Source of the DNA: Elymus sibiricus
Taxonomy: Eukaryota; Streptophyta; Magnoliopsida; Poales; Poaceae
Direction of reading: 5' to 3'
Length of the DNA stretch: 64,000 bases
NCBI GenBank assembly: GCA_039707655.1
Contig: CM077668.1
Location: forward strand, 402,858,130 to 402,922,129
Shown here: positions 32,531 through 42,563 of the stretch, in pieces
Numbering within the stretch: the first letter of the stretch is position 1
Layout of the letters: every line of letters begins with the position of its first letter
Notes under the pieces: model-generated
The model's input: only the letters and a program-made list of their open reading frames with translations
The model's database searches: none
Told to the model about the DNA's origin: nothing
Program-made: the position numbers and the translations under genes

Positions 32531-35500
32531 TCACTTTTTCTTCGGTTGTGTCCTTTGCTTATTGCGCCGTAACCATGGATAATCTTCATCGTTTAACAGG
32601 GTGCTTGGGTCAGCCTTGACTTTGAAGGGAGGAATTTCATGAAACTTTTCATAATCTTCGGACATGTCTGTCTTGCCCTCCACTCCCACGATGTCTCTTT
32701 TTCCTGAAAGAACTATGTGGTGCTTGGATCTAAACAATCTTGGGTACACTGACCGTACCCCGCCTCCTGACAGATTGACCCATTTGCACTGAAACAAAGG
32801 GACCTTAAAATCATGTCCATAGTCAAGTTCACATATGTCCACTATGTAACCATAATATGTGTCCTTTCCCCTCTTGGTTGTTGCATCAAAGCGGACACCA
32901 CTGTTTTGGTTGGTGCTCTTTTGATCTTGGGCAATCATGTAAAATGTATTCCCATTTATCTCGTACCCTTTGTAAGTCAATACAGTCGAAGATGGTCCCC
33001 TGGCCAACGAGTACAGCTCATCAGAAACAGTGTTGTCACCCATGAGACGTGTTTGCAACCAACTGCCGAAAGTCCTGATGTGTTCACATGTAATCCAGTC
33101 GTCACACTGCTCCGGGTGTTTGGAGCGCAGAATATTCTTGTGTTCATTGACATACGGGGTCACCAAGGTTGAATTCTGTAGAACTGTGTAGTGTGCTTGA
33201 GACCAAGAATGCCCGTCCGTACATATTATTGGGTCCGCTCCAAGCGTGCCTTTTCCAGTCAGTCTCCCCTCATACCGCGATTGAGGGAGACCCATCTTCT
33301 TAAGGTCAGGAATGAAGTAAACACAAAACCCAATGACCTCCTCTGTTTGATGGCCCGAGGAGATGCTTCCTTCTGGCCTAGCACGGTTACGAACATATTT
33401 CTTTAAGACTCCCATGAACCTCTCAAAGGGGAACATATTGTGTAGAAATACAGGGCCCAGAAAGGCAATCTCGTCGACTAGATGAACTAGGACGTGCGTC
33501 ATGATATTGAAGAAGGATGGTGGGAACACCAGCTCGAAACTGACAAGACATTGCGCCAGATCACTCCTTAACCTTGGTAGGATTTCAGGATCGATCACCT
33601 TCTGAGAGATTGCATTGAGGAATGCACATAGCTTCACAATGGCTAATAGAACGTTTTCCGGTAGAAGCCCCCTCAATGCAACCGGAAGCAGTTGCGTCAT
33701 AATCACGTGGCAGTCATGAGACTTTAGGTTCTGAAACTTTTTCTCTGCCATATTTATTATTCCCTTTATATTAGACGAGAAGCCAGACGGAACCTTCATA
33801 CTGAGCAGGCATTCAAAGAAGATTTCCTTCTCTTCTTTCGTAAGAGCGTAGCTGGCAGGACCTTCATACTGCTTTGGAGGCATGCCGTATTTTTCGTGCA
33901 CACGTTGCTGGTCCTCCCGTGCTTCCGGTGTATCTTTTGTCTTCCCATACACGCCCAAGAAGCCTAGCAGGTTCACGCAAAGATTCTTCGTCACGTGCAT
34001 CACGTCGATTGCAGAGCGGACCTTTAGGTCTTTCCAGTAGGGTAGGTCCCAAAATATAGATTTCTTCTTCCACATGGGTGCGCGTCCCTCAGCGTCATTC
34101 GGAACAGATAGTCCGCCGGGACCCTTTCCAAAGATTACTTGTAAATCATTGACCATAGCAAGTATGTGATCACCAGTACGGACGGCGGGCTTCTTCCGGT
34201 GATCTGCCTCCCCTTTGAGATGCTTGCCTTTCTTTCGACATTGATGGTTGGTCGGAAGAAATCGATGATGCCCCAGGTACACATTCTTCCTGCATTTGTC
34301 CAAATATATACTTTCGGTGTCATCTAAACAGTGCGTGCATGCGTGGTACCCCTTGTTTGTCTGTCCTGAAAGGTTACTAAGAGCAGGCCAATCATTGATG
34401 GTTACAAACAGCAACGTATGTAGGTCAAATTCCTGCTCGTCGTGCTCATCCCACACATGTACACCTTTTCCATTCCACAGCTGTAAAAGTTCTTCAACTA
34501 ATGGCCTTAGGTACACATCAATGTCGTTGCCGGGTTGCTTAGGGCCTTGGATGAGCACTGGCATCATAATGAACTTCCGCTTCATGCACAGCCAAGGAGG
34601 AAGGTTATATATACATAGAGTCACGGGCCAGGTGCTATGATTGCAGCTCTGCTCCCCAAAAGGATTAATGCCATCCGTGCTTAAACCAAACCATACGTTC
34701 CTTGCGTCACCTGCAAAGTCCCCCCACTTTCTCTCGATTTTTCTCCACTGCGACCCGTCAGCGGGTGCTCTCAACTTCCCGTCTTTCTTATGGTCCTCTT
34801 TGTGCCATCGCATCAACTTGGCATGCTCTTTGTTTCTGAACAGACGTTTCAACCGTGGTATTATAGGAGCATACCACATCACCTTGGCAGGAACCCTCTT
34901 CCTGGGGCGCTCGCCGTCAACATCACCAGGGTCATCTCGTCTGATCTTATACCGCAATGCACCGCAGACCAGGTATGCGTTCAAATCCTCGTACGCATCA
35001 CGGTAGAGGATGCAGTCATTAGGGCATGCATGTATCTTCTGCACCTCCAATCCTAGAGGGCATAGAACCTTCTTCGCTCCGTACGTACTGTCAGGCAATT
35101 CGTTATCCTTTGGAAGCTTCTTCTTCAATATTTTCAGTAGCTTCTCAAATCCGTTGTCAGATACACCATTGTCTGCCTTCCATTGCAGCAATTCCAGTGT
35201 GGTACCGAGCTTTGTGTTGCCATCTTCGCAATTGGGGTACAACCCTTTTTTGTGATCCTCTAACATGCGATCGAACTTCAACTTCTCCTTTTCACTTTCG
35301 CATTGTATCTTTGCATCAACAATGTCCCGGCGAAGATCATCATCGGGCACATCGTCTGGTTCCTCTTGATCTTCAGCTTCCCCCGTTGCAGCATCACCGT
35401 ATTCAGGGGGCACATAGTTGTCATCATCCTCTTCTTCTTCGTTGTCTTCCATCATAACCCCTCTTTCTCCGTGCTTGGTCCAAACATTATAGTGTGGCAT

Positions 35501-35689
35501 GAAACCCTTCTCAAGTAGGTGGACGTGAAGGGTTTTCGACGAAGAGTAAGACTTCATATTCCCACAGATAGGGCATGGACAACACATAAAACCATTATGC
35601 TTGTTTGCCTCAGCCACTTCGAGAAAATTATGCACGCCCTTAATGTACTCGGAGGTGCGTCTGTCACCATACATCCATTGCCGGTTCAT
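32531..35689 (-). CDS. TNP2-type transposase of the inner CACTA, uninterrupted
   Basis: 1052 codons without a stop. N-terminal transposase-associated domain (about residues 1-80: MNRQWMYGDRRTSEYI, CCPCPICGN), an acidic linker, the tnp2 domain (centre: PRLKRLFRN, VWFGLSTDGINPFG, PVLIQGPKQPGNDIDVYLRP, GYHACTHC, DVMHVTKNLCVNLLG), a DUF4218-like region (LKSHDCHVIMTQLLPVALRG, MFPFERFMGVLKKYVRNRAR) and a DUF4216-like C-terminus (TYYGYIVDICELDY). TNP2/TNPD is the catalytic protein that cuts CACTA ends. An acceptor CAG lies immediately before the ATG, so the exon is probably spliced to an upstream leader driven by the TATA box at 36716. The frame shows no decay, unlike the outer element's copy. Confidence 0.95.
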   Translation of the reverse strand: MNRQWMYGDRRTSEYIKGVHNFLEVAEANKHNGFMCCPCPICGNMKSYSSSKTLHVHLLEKGFMPHYNVWTKHGERGVMMEDNEEEEDDDNYVPPEYGDAATGEAEDQEEPDDVPDDDLRRDIVDAKIQCESEKEKLKFDRMLEDHKKGLYPNCEDGNTKLGTTLELLQWKADNGVSDNGFEKLLKILKKKLPKDNELPDSTYGAKKVLCPLGLEVQKIHACPNDCILYRDAYEDLNAYLVCGALRYKIRRDDPGDVDGERPRKRVPAKVMWYAPIIPRLKRLFRNKEHAKLMRWHKEDHKKDGKLRAPADGSQWRKIERKWGDFAGDARNVWFGLSTDGINPFGEQSCNHSTWPVTLCIYNLPPWLCMKRKFIMMPVLIQGPKQPGNDIDVYLRPLVEELLQLWNGKGVHVWDEHDEQEFDLHTLLFVTINDWPALSNLSGQTNKGYHACTHCLDDTESIYLDKCRKNVYLGHHRFLPTNHQCRKKGKHLKGEADHRKKPAVRTGDHILAMVNDLQVIFGKGPGGLSVPNDAEGRAPMWKKKSIFWDLPYWKDLKVRSAIDVMHVTKNLCVNLLGFLGVYGKTKDTPEAREDQQRVHEKYGMPPKQYEGPASYALTKEEKEIFFECLLSMKVPSGFSSNIKGIINMAEKKFQNLKSHDCHVIMTQLLPVALRGLLPENVLLAIVKLCAFLNAISQKVIDPEILPRLRSDLAQCLVSFELVFPPSFFNIMTHVLVHLVDEIAFLGPVFLHNMFPFERFMGVLKKYVRNRARPEGSISSGHQTEEVIGFCVYFIPDLKKMGLPQSRYEGRLTGKGTLGADPIICTDGHSWSQAHYTVLQNSTLVTPYVNEHKNILRSKHPEQCDDWITCEHIRTFGSWLQTRLMGDNTVSDELYSLARGPSSTVLTYKGYEINGNTFYMIAQDQKSTNQNSGVRFDATTKRGKDTYYGYIVDICELDYGHDFKVPLFQCKWVNLSGGGVRSVYPRLFRSKHHIVLSGKRDIVGVEGKTDMSEDYEKFHEIPPFKVKADPSTLLNDEDYPWLRRNKQRTQPKKK

Positions 35690-35907
35690 CTGCGTGCATT
35701 ATATATAATTAAGTGTGTCAAAAACCATTACAGAACATCATGAATAGAGAAGTGACCAAATTAATACAAGTTCATCATCACATTAAAACCAAAGTACAGT
35801 AGTGATCAAATGTTATTACGGAAAAAATAAATACATAAAGTTCATACATAGTTCTCATAGAACAACATATAGCTCTCTGGAGCATCTAATTAAAACATAC
35901 ATTGAAA

Positions 35908-36351
35908 CTATGTAAAACATTTCAATGCAATAACAAATGCGATCATAATCGCAACTAAGGTAACAATTGATCCAACGGCGTAATGATACCAAGCCTCAGT
36001 ATGAATGGCATATTTTCTAATCTTTCTAATCTTCAAGCGCATTGCATCCATCTTGATCTTGTGATCATCGACGACATCGGCAACATGCAACTCCAATTCC
36101 ATCTTCTCCTCCTCAATTCTTTTCAATTTTTTCTTCAAGTAATTGTTTTCTTTTTCAACTAAATTTAACCTCTCGACAAGAGGGTCGGTTGGAATTTCCA
36201 GTTCACATACCTCCTAGATAAAAACATCTATATCACGTTGGTCGGCATAATTGTCATAAACACTAAATGAAACTAATAGTAATAAAAGATAATATACCAC
36301 ATCCGAATCATCGACAGGACGAGGGCCGACGGGGGCGGATACCAAAGTCAT
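35908..36351 (-). CDS. Small coiled-coil protein with C-terminal membrane segment, CACTA-borne
   Basis: Two exons: 36298-36351 (ATG 36351; 18 codons, donor GTG|GTATAT) and 35908-36213 (acceptor TCTAG), joined in phase 0 to give 119 residues. Residues about 25-90 are charged and heptad-like (LVERLNLVEKENNYLKKKL, KRIEEEKMELELHVADV), followed by YHYAVGSIVTLVAIMIAFVI and only a few residues to the stop, the layout of a tail-anchored protein. It is the first coding unit after the TATA box, upstream of TNP2. I recall similar unnamed proteins in Triticeae CACTA elements but know no function. It could be translated from an alternatively spliced form of the TNP2 transcript. Confidence 0.65.
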
Positions 36352-36715
36352 GGCACTATATAATAACAAACAATAATAAAAGTAAGAAAATTACACAAGT
36401 ATCTATCTAAATCATACAAGTAAGAATTTTTTTTCTTTTAGAAAGAAGATAAGAACAAGAGGCTCACCACGGTGGTGCCAGCGACGAGATCGGCGCGGGC
36501 GATCAACGGCGGTGAGGACGGGGACGGGACAGGACAGACCGTCAAACCTAGATAAATCTTGAGAAAAATGGAGCTTCGAGGTCGAGCTTGGAGAGGAGAA
36601 ACCTTAAGTGTGGCTCGGGCATTTCATCGAACACCTCGTGTGCATAGGAGGTGAGAGCTAGAGCAACACACCCCTGCACACGCCGGCCGGCCAAAAAACA
36701 GAGCAGTGAGCGGGG

Positions 36716-36724
36716 ATATTTATA
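36716..36724 (-). promoter_or_regulatory. TATA box of the inner CACTA right end
   Basis: Minus-strand TATAAATAT lies just inside the right subterminal repeats, with a GC-richer leader downstream and the small membrane-protein ATG about 365 bases further. It probably drives all three minus-strand units, as one promoter drives alternatively spliced mRNAs in maize En/Spm. Confidence 0.6.
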
Positions 36725-36729
36725 GGCTT

Positions 36730-37024
36730 ATCTTTAGTCCCGGTTGGTTGTTAGAACCGGGATAGAAGACAGACCTTTGGTCCCGGTTCCAGCCACCAAT
36801 CGGGACTAAAGGTGCTGGGCCAGGAGCGAGGCCCTTTGGTCCTGGTTCGTGTCTGGAACCGGGACCAAAGGTGTCAGACGAACCGGGACCAATGGCCCAC
36901 GAGGCCCGACCGGCACCCTGGCCTCACGAACCGGGACAGATGCACCCTTTGGTCCCGGTTCGTAAGTGAACCGGGATTAATGCCCTTATCCTGGCCTCAA
37001 CCAAAGCCCTGTTTTCTACTAGTG
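36730..37024. repeat. Right terminal and subterminal repeats of the inner CACTA
   Basis: Palindromic TTTGGTCCCGGTT / AACCGGGACCAAAG units ending in CCCTGTTTTCTACTAGTG. Confidence 0.85.
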
Positions 37025-40000
37025 AAGTAATGACCATTCAAATGAAACTCACTATGGTCCCCGGAGCAATGACTGGCATCGCCGAAGGGGTCTGACCGGT
37101 CTTCTCACACACAGACTGCACATTTGGTTTTGATGAGTCAGTCATATTAGTTAGTAATGAAACGAACATTAAGTGCATGATTTGGCTAATATGTAGAAGA
37201 AACTTACCACGAGGAGCTCGTACATGGCCCGGTTCGCCATGTCATTCCGTGCCCTCTCCTCCTCCAACATCCTAGCCGTCCTCTCCTCCAACTCCCGCTC
37301 CTTCTCCGCCGCCTGCCGGTCCCTCTCCTGCAGAAGCGCCCGGGTTTTCTCTCTCTCTTTCTGAATAGCAGCCTGCAACACCACTCCTCATTAGCATTGT
37401 AATCATCGATGGCCGCACACACAATGTAATGGAGAGGAAAGAAATCTGAGTCCGTATAACTAACCTCGATGGCGAGCTCCATTGGCCGTGGACAAGGCCT
37501 TATCTCAGGGGCGGAGCTCGTTTGGCGCGCCTTGATCTTCGGGAGAGTGCTAGGACAACGTATAAGTCCATCTCCAATGGCTATCGAGCCATGGGACCTC
37601 CCGCCACCAGATATCATCACCAGCTTTGGATCAATGGGACCCTAGCTCGGGTTAAAGTCCTCCCCTTTCCTCGCCTTCCCCTCATCTCTGTACCTCACGA
37701 GCTTGTTGTGCGAGGAGATGTTGGTGAAGCTCTCTGGATGATCGAGGTCAGACGTAGAGAATGCCTTGACCTTCTTGTACGAGGCAGTATGGGCCATGGC
37801 ATAGAGGTCGTACACCTCTGGCACCTCCGCCTTATTGTATCACCCCTAAAAGAGCGGAACAGAGTAAATTAGTAATTAAAGGGCTCAAGCTAGCATCAAG
37901 AATGAATTGCATGAATCATGAAGCAAACCACATACCCAGTTCCGCCCGATCTGATATAAGTTGGCGCTGCCTTGATGGTGTGGCACACCTTCCATTTGGG
38001 CACGCCAGTCCTTGGCATTGTTGTGGAGGGCTAGCCATTGGTCTGAGCACCACTCATCCACCAACACCTCCCAACAATCCATCTGATCCGCACACCATCT
38101 CGGGGGCACCTAAGTTAGTAAAGAGAAACTTGAGCGCTACGCCTACGAATCAAATCAAGGAAACTAAGTACAAGGCCTTAAGAATAGGTAATTACCGTCA
38201 TGTACTGCTCCTTCTTCAGAAACTTTTCACGGCACGCCTGCTTGGTCTTCTTAATACCACGCGAGGCGTAGTAGTCTCGAACAGCCTGCACCCGACCCTC
38301 GTGCCGTAAGTTTTGTAGTAGGCGCTTGCACGCGGCATCGATAACCTGTGCCGCGGCCTCCTCGTATCCCTCCTCACACCTGTAGAAGGTCTGCAATCAA
38401 ACGAGACAACATTGATTAGTACAATAACTAGCTATTTGAAGATTTTTAATTGTGTAAAGGAGAAATTACACAAAACTTTCTGATCACCATCTCTGCCCTC
38501 GAGTGGCACAAGACACCGTCGATCATCTCCTCCGGCGGGGCCGGGGCAGCCAAGTAGTGCTCCCAGCTCAATCCTAGCTGTGGAACCTGACCCTCACCGG
38601 GCAAAGTGACAAACCCCGGGAAGTTTTGCCGGCAAAGCACACCAAGGACGGTGTTGGGCCTGCGGACATCCGGAGCGTGGTCCCAACCCCTGCAGTATGA
38701 CAAGGCCAACTCATTAGATATTTGAAGAAACGTGAAGGCAAAAGGTACAAAAAGAGTAAATGCACTTACCTCTCCCCATTAGGGAAAATCAACCACCTCT
38801 GCTCGCGGGTCGCCGGCATGGTCGGGAGCCGTGTACAACCAAGCTGGTAGACGGTGGCCCCCTTAACCACCTCGCCCTCGCTATCAGCCGAATCCCTGCC
38901 ACCATCAGCATGGCCACTCGGCCCCGCAGGCGGATCCGGCCAGGTACCCCATCCGGACGTCTCCTGGGACGTAGCCTGGTCCGGAGTCTCGTGGGCCGAA
39001 GTCTCGTCGGCCGAAGGCCCGTCGACCCGAGGCTCGTGGACCGGAGTCTGCGTAGCCTCCTCCTCATACGGGTCCACCCTAGCAGTCACGTGCTTGGGTG
39101 AATCAGCTGGGGGTGGCGGCGAGGAAGGCGTACGAGCTTGCCTACCCCCTCTCCCGCCGCCACGTCCTGATCTACCTCCTCTCTTCTTCCCTCCCCGACC
39201 TCGTCCCCCGGTGGGCACCGACGCCGACGAAGAAGGGCCCGGCGGTGTCCCCATACTGTCCAACAACGCTCGGTGGAGAGGTACGGGTGGAATGGAACCC
39301 CTCCCACCATGCGCCGACGAAGAAGGAGCCTCGGAGCCCTTCGGACCCGTGCCCACCATCTTTCAACACCTGCCATGACAAAGAGTAAACGAAATTAGTA
39401 CAACATAAAAAAAAATTAATACCGACATGTATAATAATATGTATATAACTTAAGTGTATCATCATCAAGTACAACATAAAAAAATCGAATACCTAACATG
39501 AACTAACAATATATATGTATATAATACAAATTGAATACCTGACACGAACTAATAATAATCTGGATCGTCTACATATGCTCCGGGATCAATAAATGCATCA
39601 TCATCATCACTATCATGAATGACGTGCTCATCGGGTTCAGCGGCATCAACATGTGGAAGGCCACCTTTATGTAATCGGTCAAGCATTGACAGGTCATCCG
39701 CAGCAGTAACCTCTTCTTGTTCTGGCTCAGGGGTGAAGTCGGATTCACTGTCACTGTGTAATTTAATGTTCTGGGGTGAAGTAGAGCGTTTCTTGAAACG
39801 TTTTTTGGAAAGACGTGTTTCTTGGAAGAATTCTCCTTCATATGTGTCTGGGTTAATGTGAGGTTCATAATCCTCTTCATTGGGGGGAGGTGGTCTAACA
39901 CGTGGCGGCACTTCATAAACGACATCCCAACCATTCAGATTTGGATCAGTTTGGCAGGCCCACGGTAGATAGAAAACTTGGGTCGCCTGTTGAGCCGTAA

Positions 40001-42563
40001 TATAGACATCGGGGACATCTAAATGGGTGCTTTGTTTGATTTCGACTAGCCCTATATGTTCATGAGTCCTTCTAGTCTCCTTCGGCTGGAACCAATAACA
40101 TTTGAAGACTACGACGTTCGGTGGGTTTTCACCATAGAATAGAAGTTCATAAATTGCTTCAATTCGGCGTCGATAGACTCTGAATTAGCCTACAAGTTTA
40201 ATACGAAAGGATTGTTGCATTAGCCGCAAATTAGACGAAGAAATGAGAATGGTCTAATGGAAATTACCGTTTGTTTGAACCAAGAGATGAAACCGGGATA
40301 GCCGCCTCCATGCTTTGCCAGAAGCTCATACTCTTTGATGGATTCCTTTTGGATCACCGCTCCATTCGAGAATTTGGCGACGTATCGACTGTATCAAATA
40401 TCCGGGAATAAGAGCAGTTCAAAGGAATTAGAAGTTGCGAAACAATGTATCGAGAACTTACTCGATGTACGGCCGCACTTCTGTTAGGTTGTTGAAGATA
40501 TACAACGAAATGGTCCGCCATTCTTCGACATCCAACGGTATTGGTTTCGAAGCACCGGCTGGTGCGAGCTTCCCTTTGAGTAGGCTGAGGTTGGATCCAC
40601 CTTTTTTAGGGTCACCAGCATTGTACCGAGGCTTCGGATTATGCAAATGACGATTTTTGGCTTCGTAGTGTGCTGTCACGAAGTTTGCCGTCTTCTCAGT
40701 AATGAATGCCTCGGCCATCGATGCTTCAATTCTATGTTTATTTTTACATTTTGCTCGAAGTATCTTCTGCATCCTCTCAGTTGCGTAGCACCAACGATTT
40801 TGCACGGGCCCCCCAATCTTGCCTCGGTCGGGAGATGCAAAATCAAGTGCTGCATTGGATTAAAGAAGCCCGGTGGAAAGATCTTCTCTAACTTGCAGAT
40901 CAACTCCGGCGCGAACTCTTCCATTTCTTCTAGCATGCCAGGTGATAGTTCTTTCGCACAAAGAACACGGAAGAAATAGATCAGCTCTGCCAGTACTAGC
41001 CATTCATCCTCAGGGATGAAGCCACGCAACATCACCGGCATTACCCGCTCAATCCATATGTGCCAATCATGACTCTTGAGACCAAATATTTTCAATTTTT
41101 CAAGACTCGCTCCCCTCTTTAGATTCGCTGCATACCCATCGGGGAACATCAACTGCATTTTCACCCACAAGATAATTTCCCTCATAGCTGGCCTTCCAAG
41201 ATTGAACCATGCCTTTGGCTTCGTCCAGTTCTGCTTTCCTTTCGGTTCTTGCATGTTTTGTAACGGTCTATCACATAGTGCCTCCTGATCGACTCTAGCC
41301 TTAGTATTATCCTTTGACTTCCCCTCTATGCCGAACAATGTACCAAAAAGGGCCTCGGCGATATTCTTTTCAGTGTGGCATCACGTCGATGTTGTGTGGG
41401 CAAAGGAGGTCTTTGAAGTAAGGTAGATCCCACAAGCATGTCTTGTGAGTCCAGGCATGTTCCGAATTATACCCCTTGAAATACCCTGGACGCTCTGGAT
41501 CTGGCTCGAGAGCGTTTAACTGATCCAGGGTCTCTTGGCCTGTCAACACTGGTGGTGTAGAGTTTTTGACAACTCTACCTTTGATGAAGTTCTTCTTGTC
41601 TTTCCTGAACTTATGGCGAGCATCCAGGAACGGTCTATGCAAGTCGAAGCAAGAAAACTTGCGACCCACCTGTAGCCAACGAAACTGAAGAGCTGCCTTG
41701 CATGTGGGGCATGGGAACCTTCCATGCACACACCAGCCATCGAATAGCGCATACGCCGGCAAGTCATGCATCGAGTACATGTACCAGACACGCATTATGA
41801 AGTTCTGTTTGCTAGCGGCATCGTATGTCTTGAACCCATTATCCCAAGCTTCTTGCAATTCATCCTTGAGTGGCTGCATGTACACATTCATATTCTTCCC
41901 CGGATAGATGGGCCCTGGAATTATCAACGTCAGGAAAATGTTCTTTCTTTGCATAATCTGTCCGGGGGGAGATTGAGTGGAATGACAAATATGGGCCAAC
42001 AACTGTATTGGGTTGCCGTCAGACCAAACACACTGAACCATCCGTGCCGATGGCGACTCGAGGATGCCTTGGATCTGCCGCTTTTTGATCATATAATGCA
42101 TCAAAGTGCTTCCACGCAGAACCATCCGATGTGTGTACCATCATCAGATTCCCATCTGCATCTAGTTCGGTTCTTTTGCCCATTTTGCGCCATGTCATCT
42201 GTCTTGCCGTCTCTTCGACCCTGAAAAGACGTTGAAGTCTTGGTACGATTGGCATATACCGAAGAACATTAACGGGGATTTTGGTCTGCGTCTTCTCACC
42301 CATACCGTTGTCTACCACAACATACCCGGAAGACTTGCAAATGGGACAATAGTTCAAGTCCGCATACTGAAGACTAAATAAGGCACATCCTTTCTCACAG
42401 GCATGTATCTTCTCATAGGGCATCTTAAGTGCACGGAGGATTTTGTCCGACTGGTACTGGTTTGCAGGGATTACATGGCCTTTGGGTAGAAAGCATCCAA
42501 ATACTGTCATCATCGCGTTGTAGCATTCTTTGCCCAAGTTGAATTGAGCCTTCAGAGCCATTA

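Larger units (their letters stand above)
24728..37024 (-). mobile_element. Inner CACTA transposon, complete
   Basis: Ends CACTAGTAGAAAACGGCCC (left) and, reverse complemented, CACTAGTAGAAAACAGGGC (right). Flanking triplets are AAC (24725-24727) and AAG (37025-37027), a near-match duplication. Subterminal repeats are of the GGTCCCGGTTGGT..ACCAACCGGGACC type. It carries three minus-strand units: a small membrane-protein gene (35908-36351), TNP2 (32531-35689) and a transposase-like/Ulp1 gene (25474-29198). It lies in the last intron of the outer CACTA's second gene, so it is younger than that element. Confidence 0.92.
24585..39371 (-). pseudogene. Second gene of the outer CACTA (Ptta/En/Spm-type transposase-like), split by the inner CACTA
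   Basis: Minus-strand exons by splice signals: 38770-39371 (ATG 39359; Gly/Arg/Pro-rich, then TRLPTMPATREQRWLIF), about 38474-38690, 38196-38390, 37936-38109, 37465-37846, 37208-37372 (heptad coiled coil QKEREKTRALLQERDRQ), 37053-37115 and 24585-24662 (TGA at 24585-24587). The block GWDHAPDVRRPNTVLGVLCR through CREKFLKKEQYM matches the plant Ptta/En/Spm transposase family, the TNPA-like partner that binds element ends. The inner CACTA sits in the last intron, so splicing could in principle remove it. An in-frame TGA just after the acceptor at 37846 suggests decay, unless the splice site is shifted. Confidence 0.7.

Noticed and set aside
34296..35457. Plus-strand frames of 60-143 codons opposite TNP2
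   Set aside because: They lie antisense to a single clear 1052-codon transposase frame.
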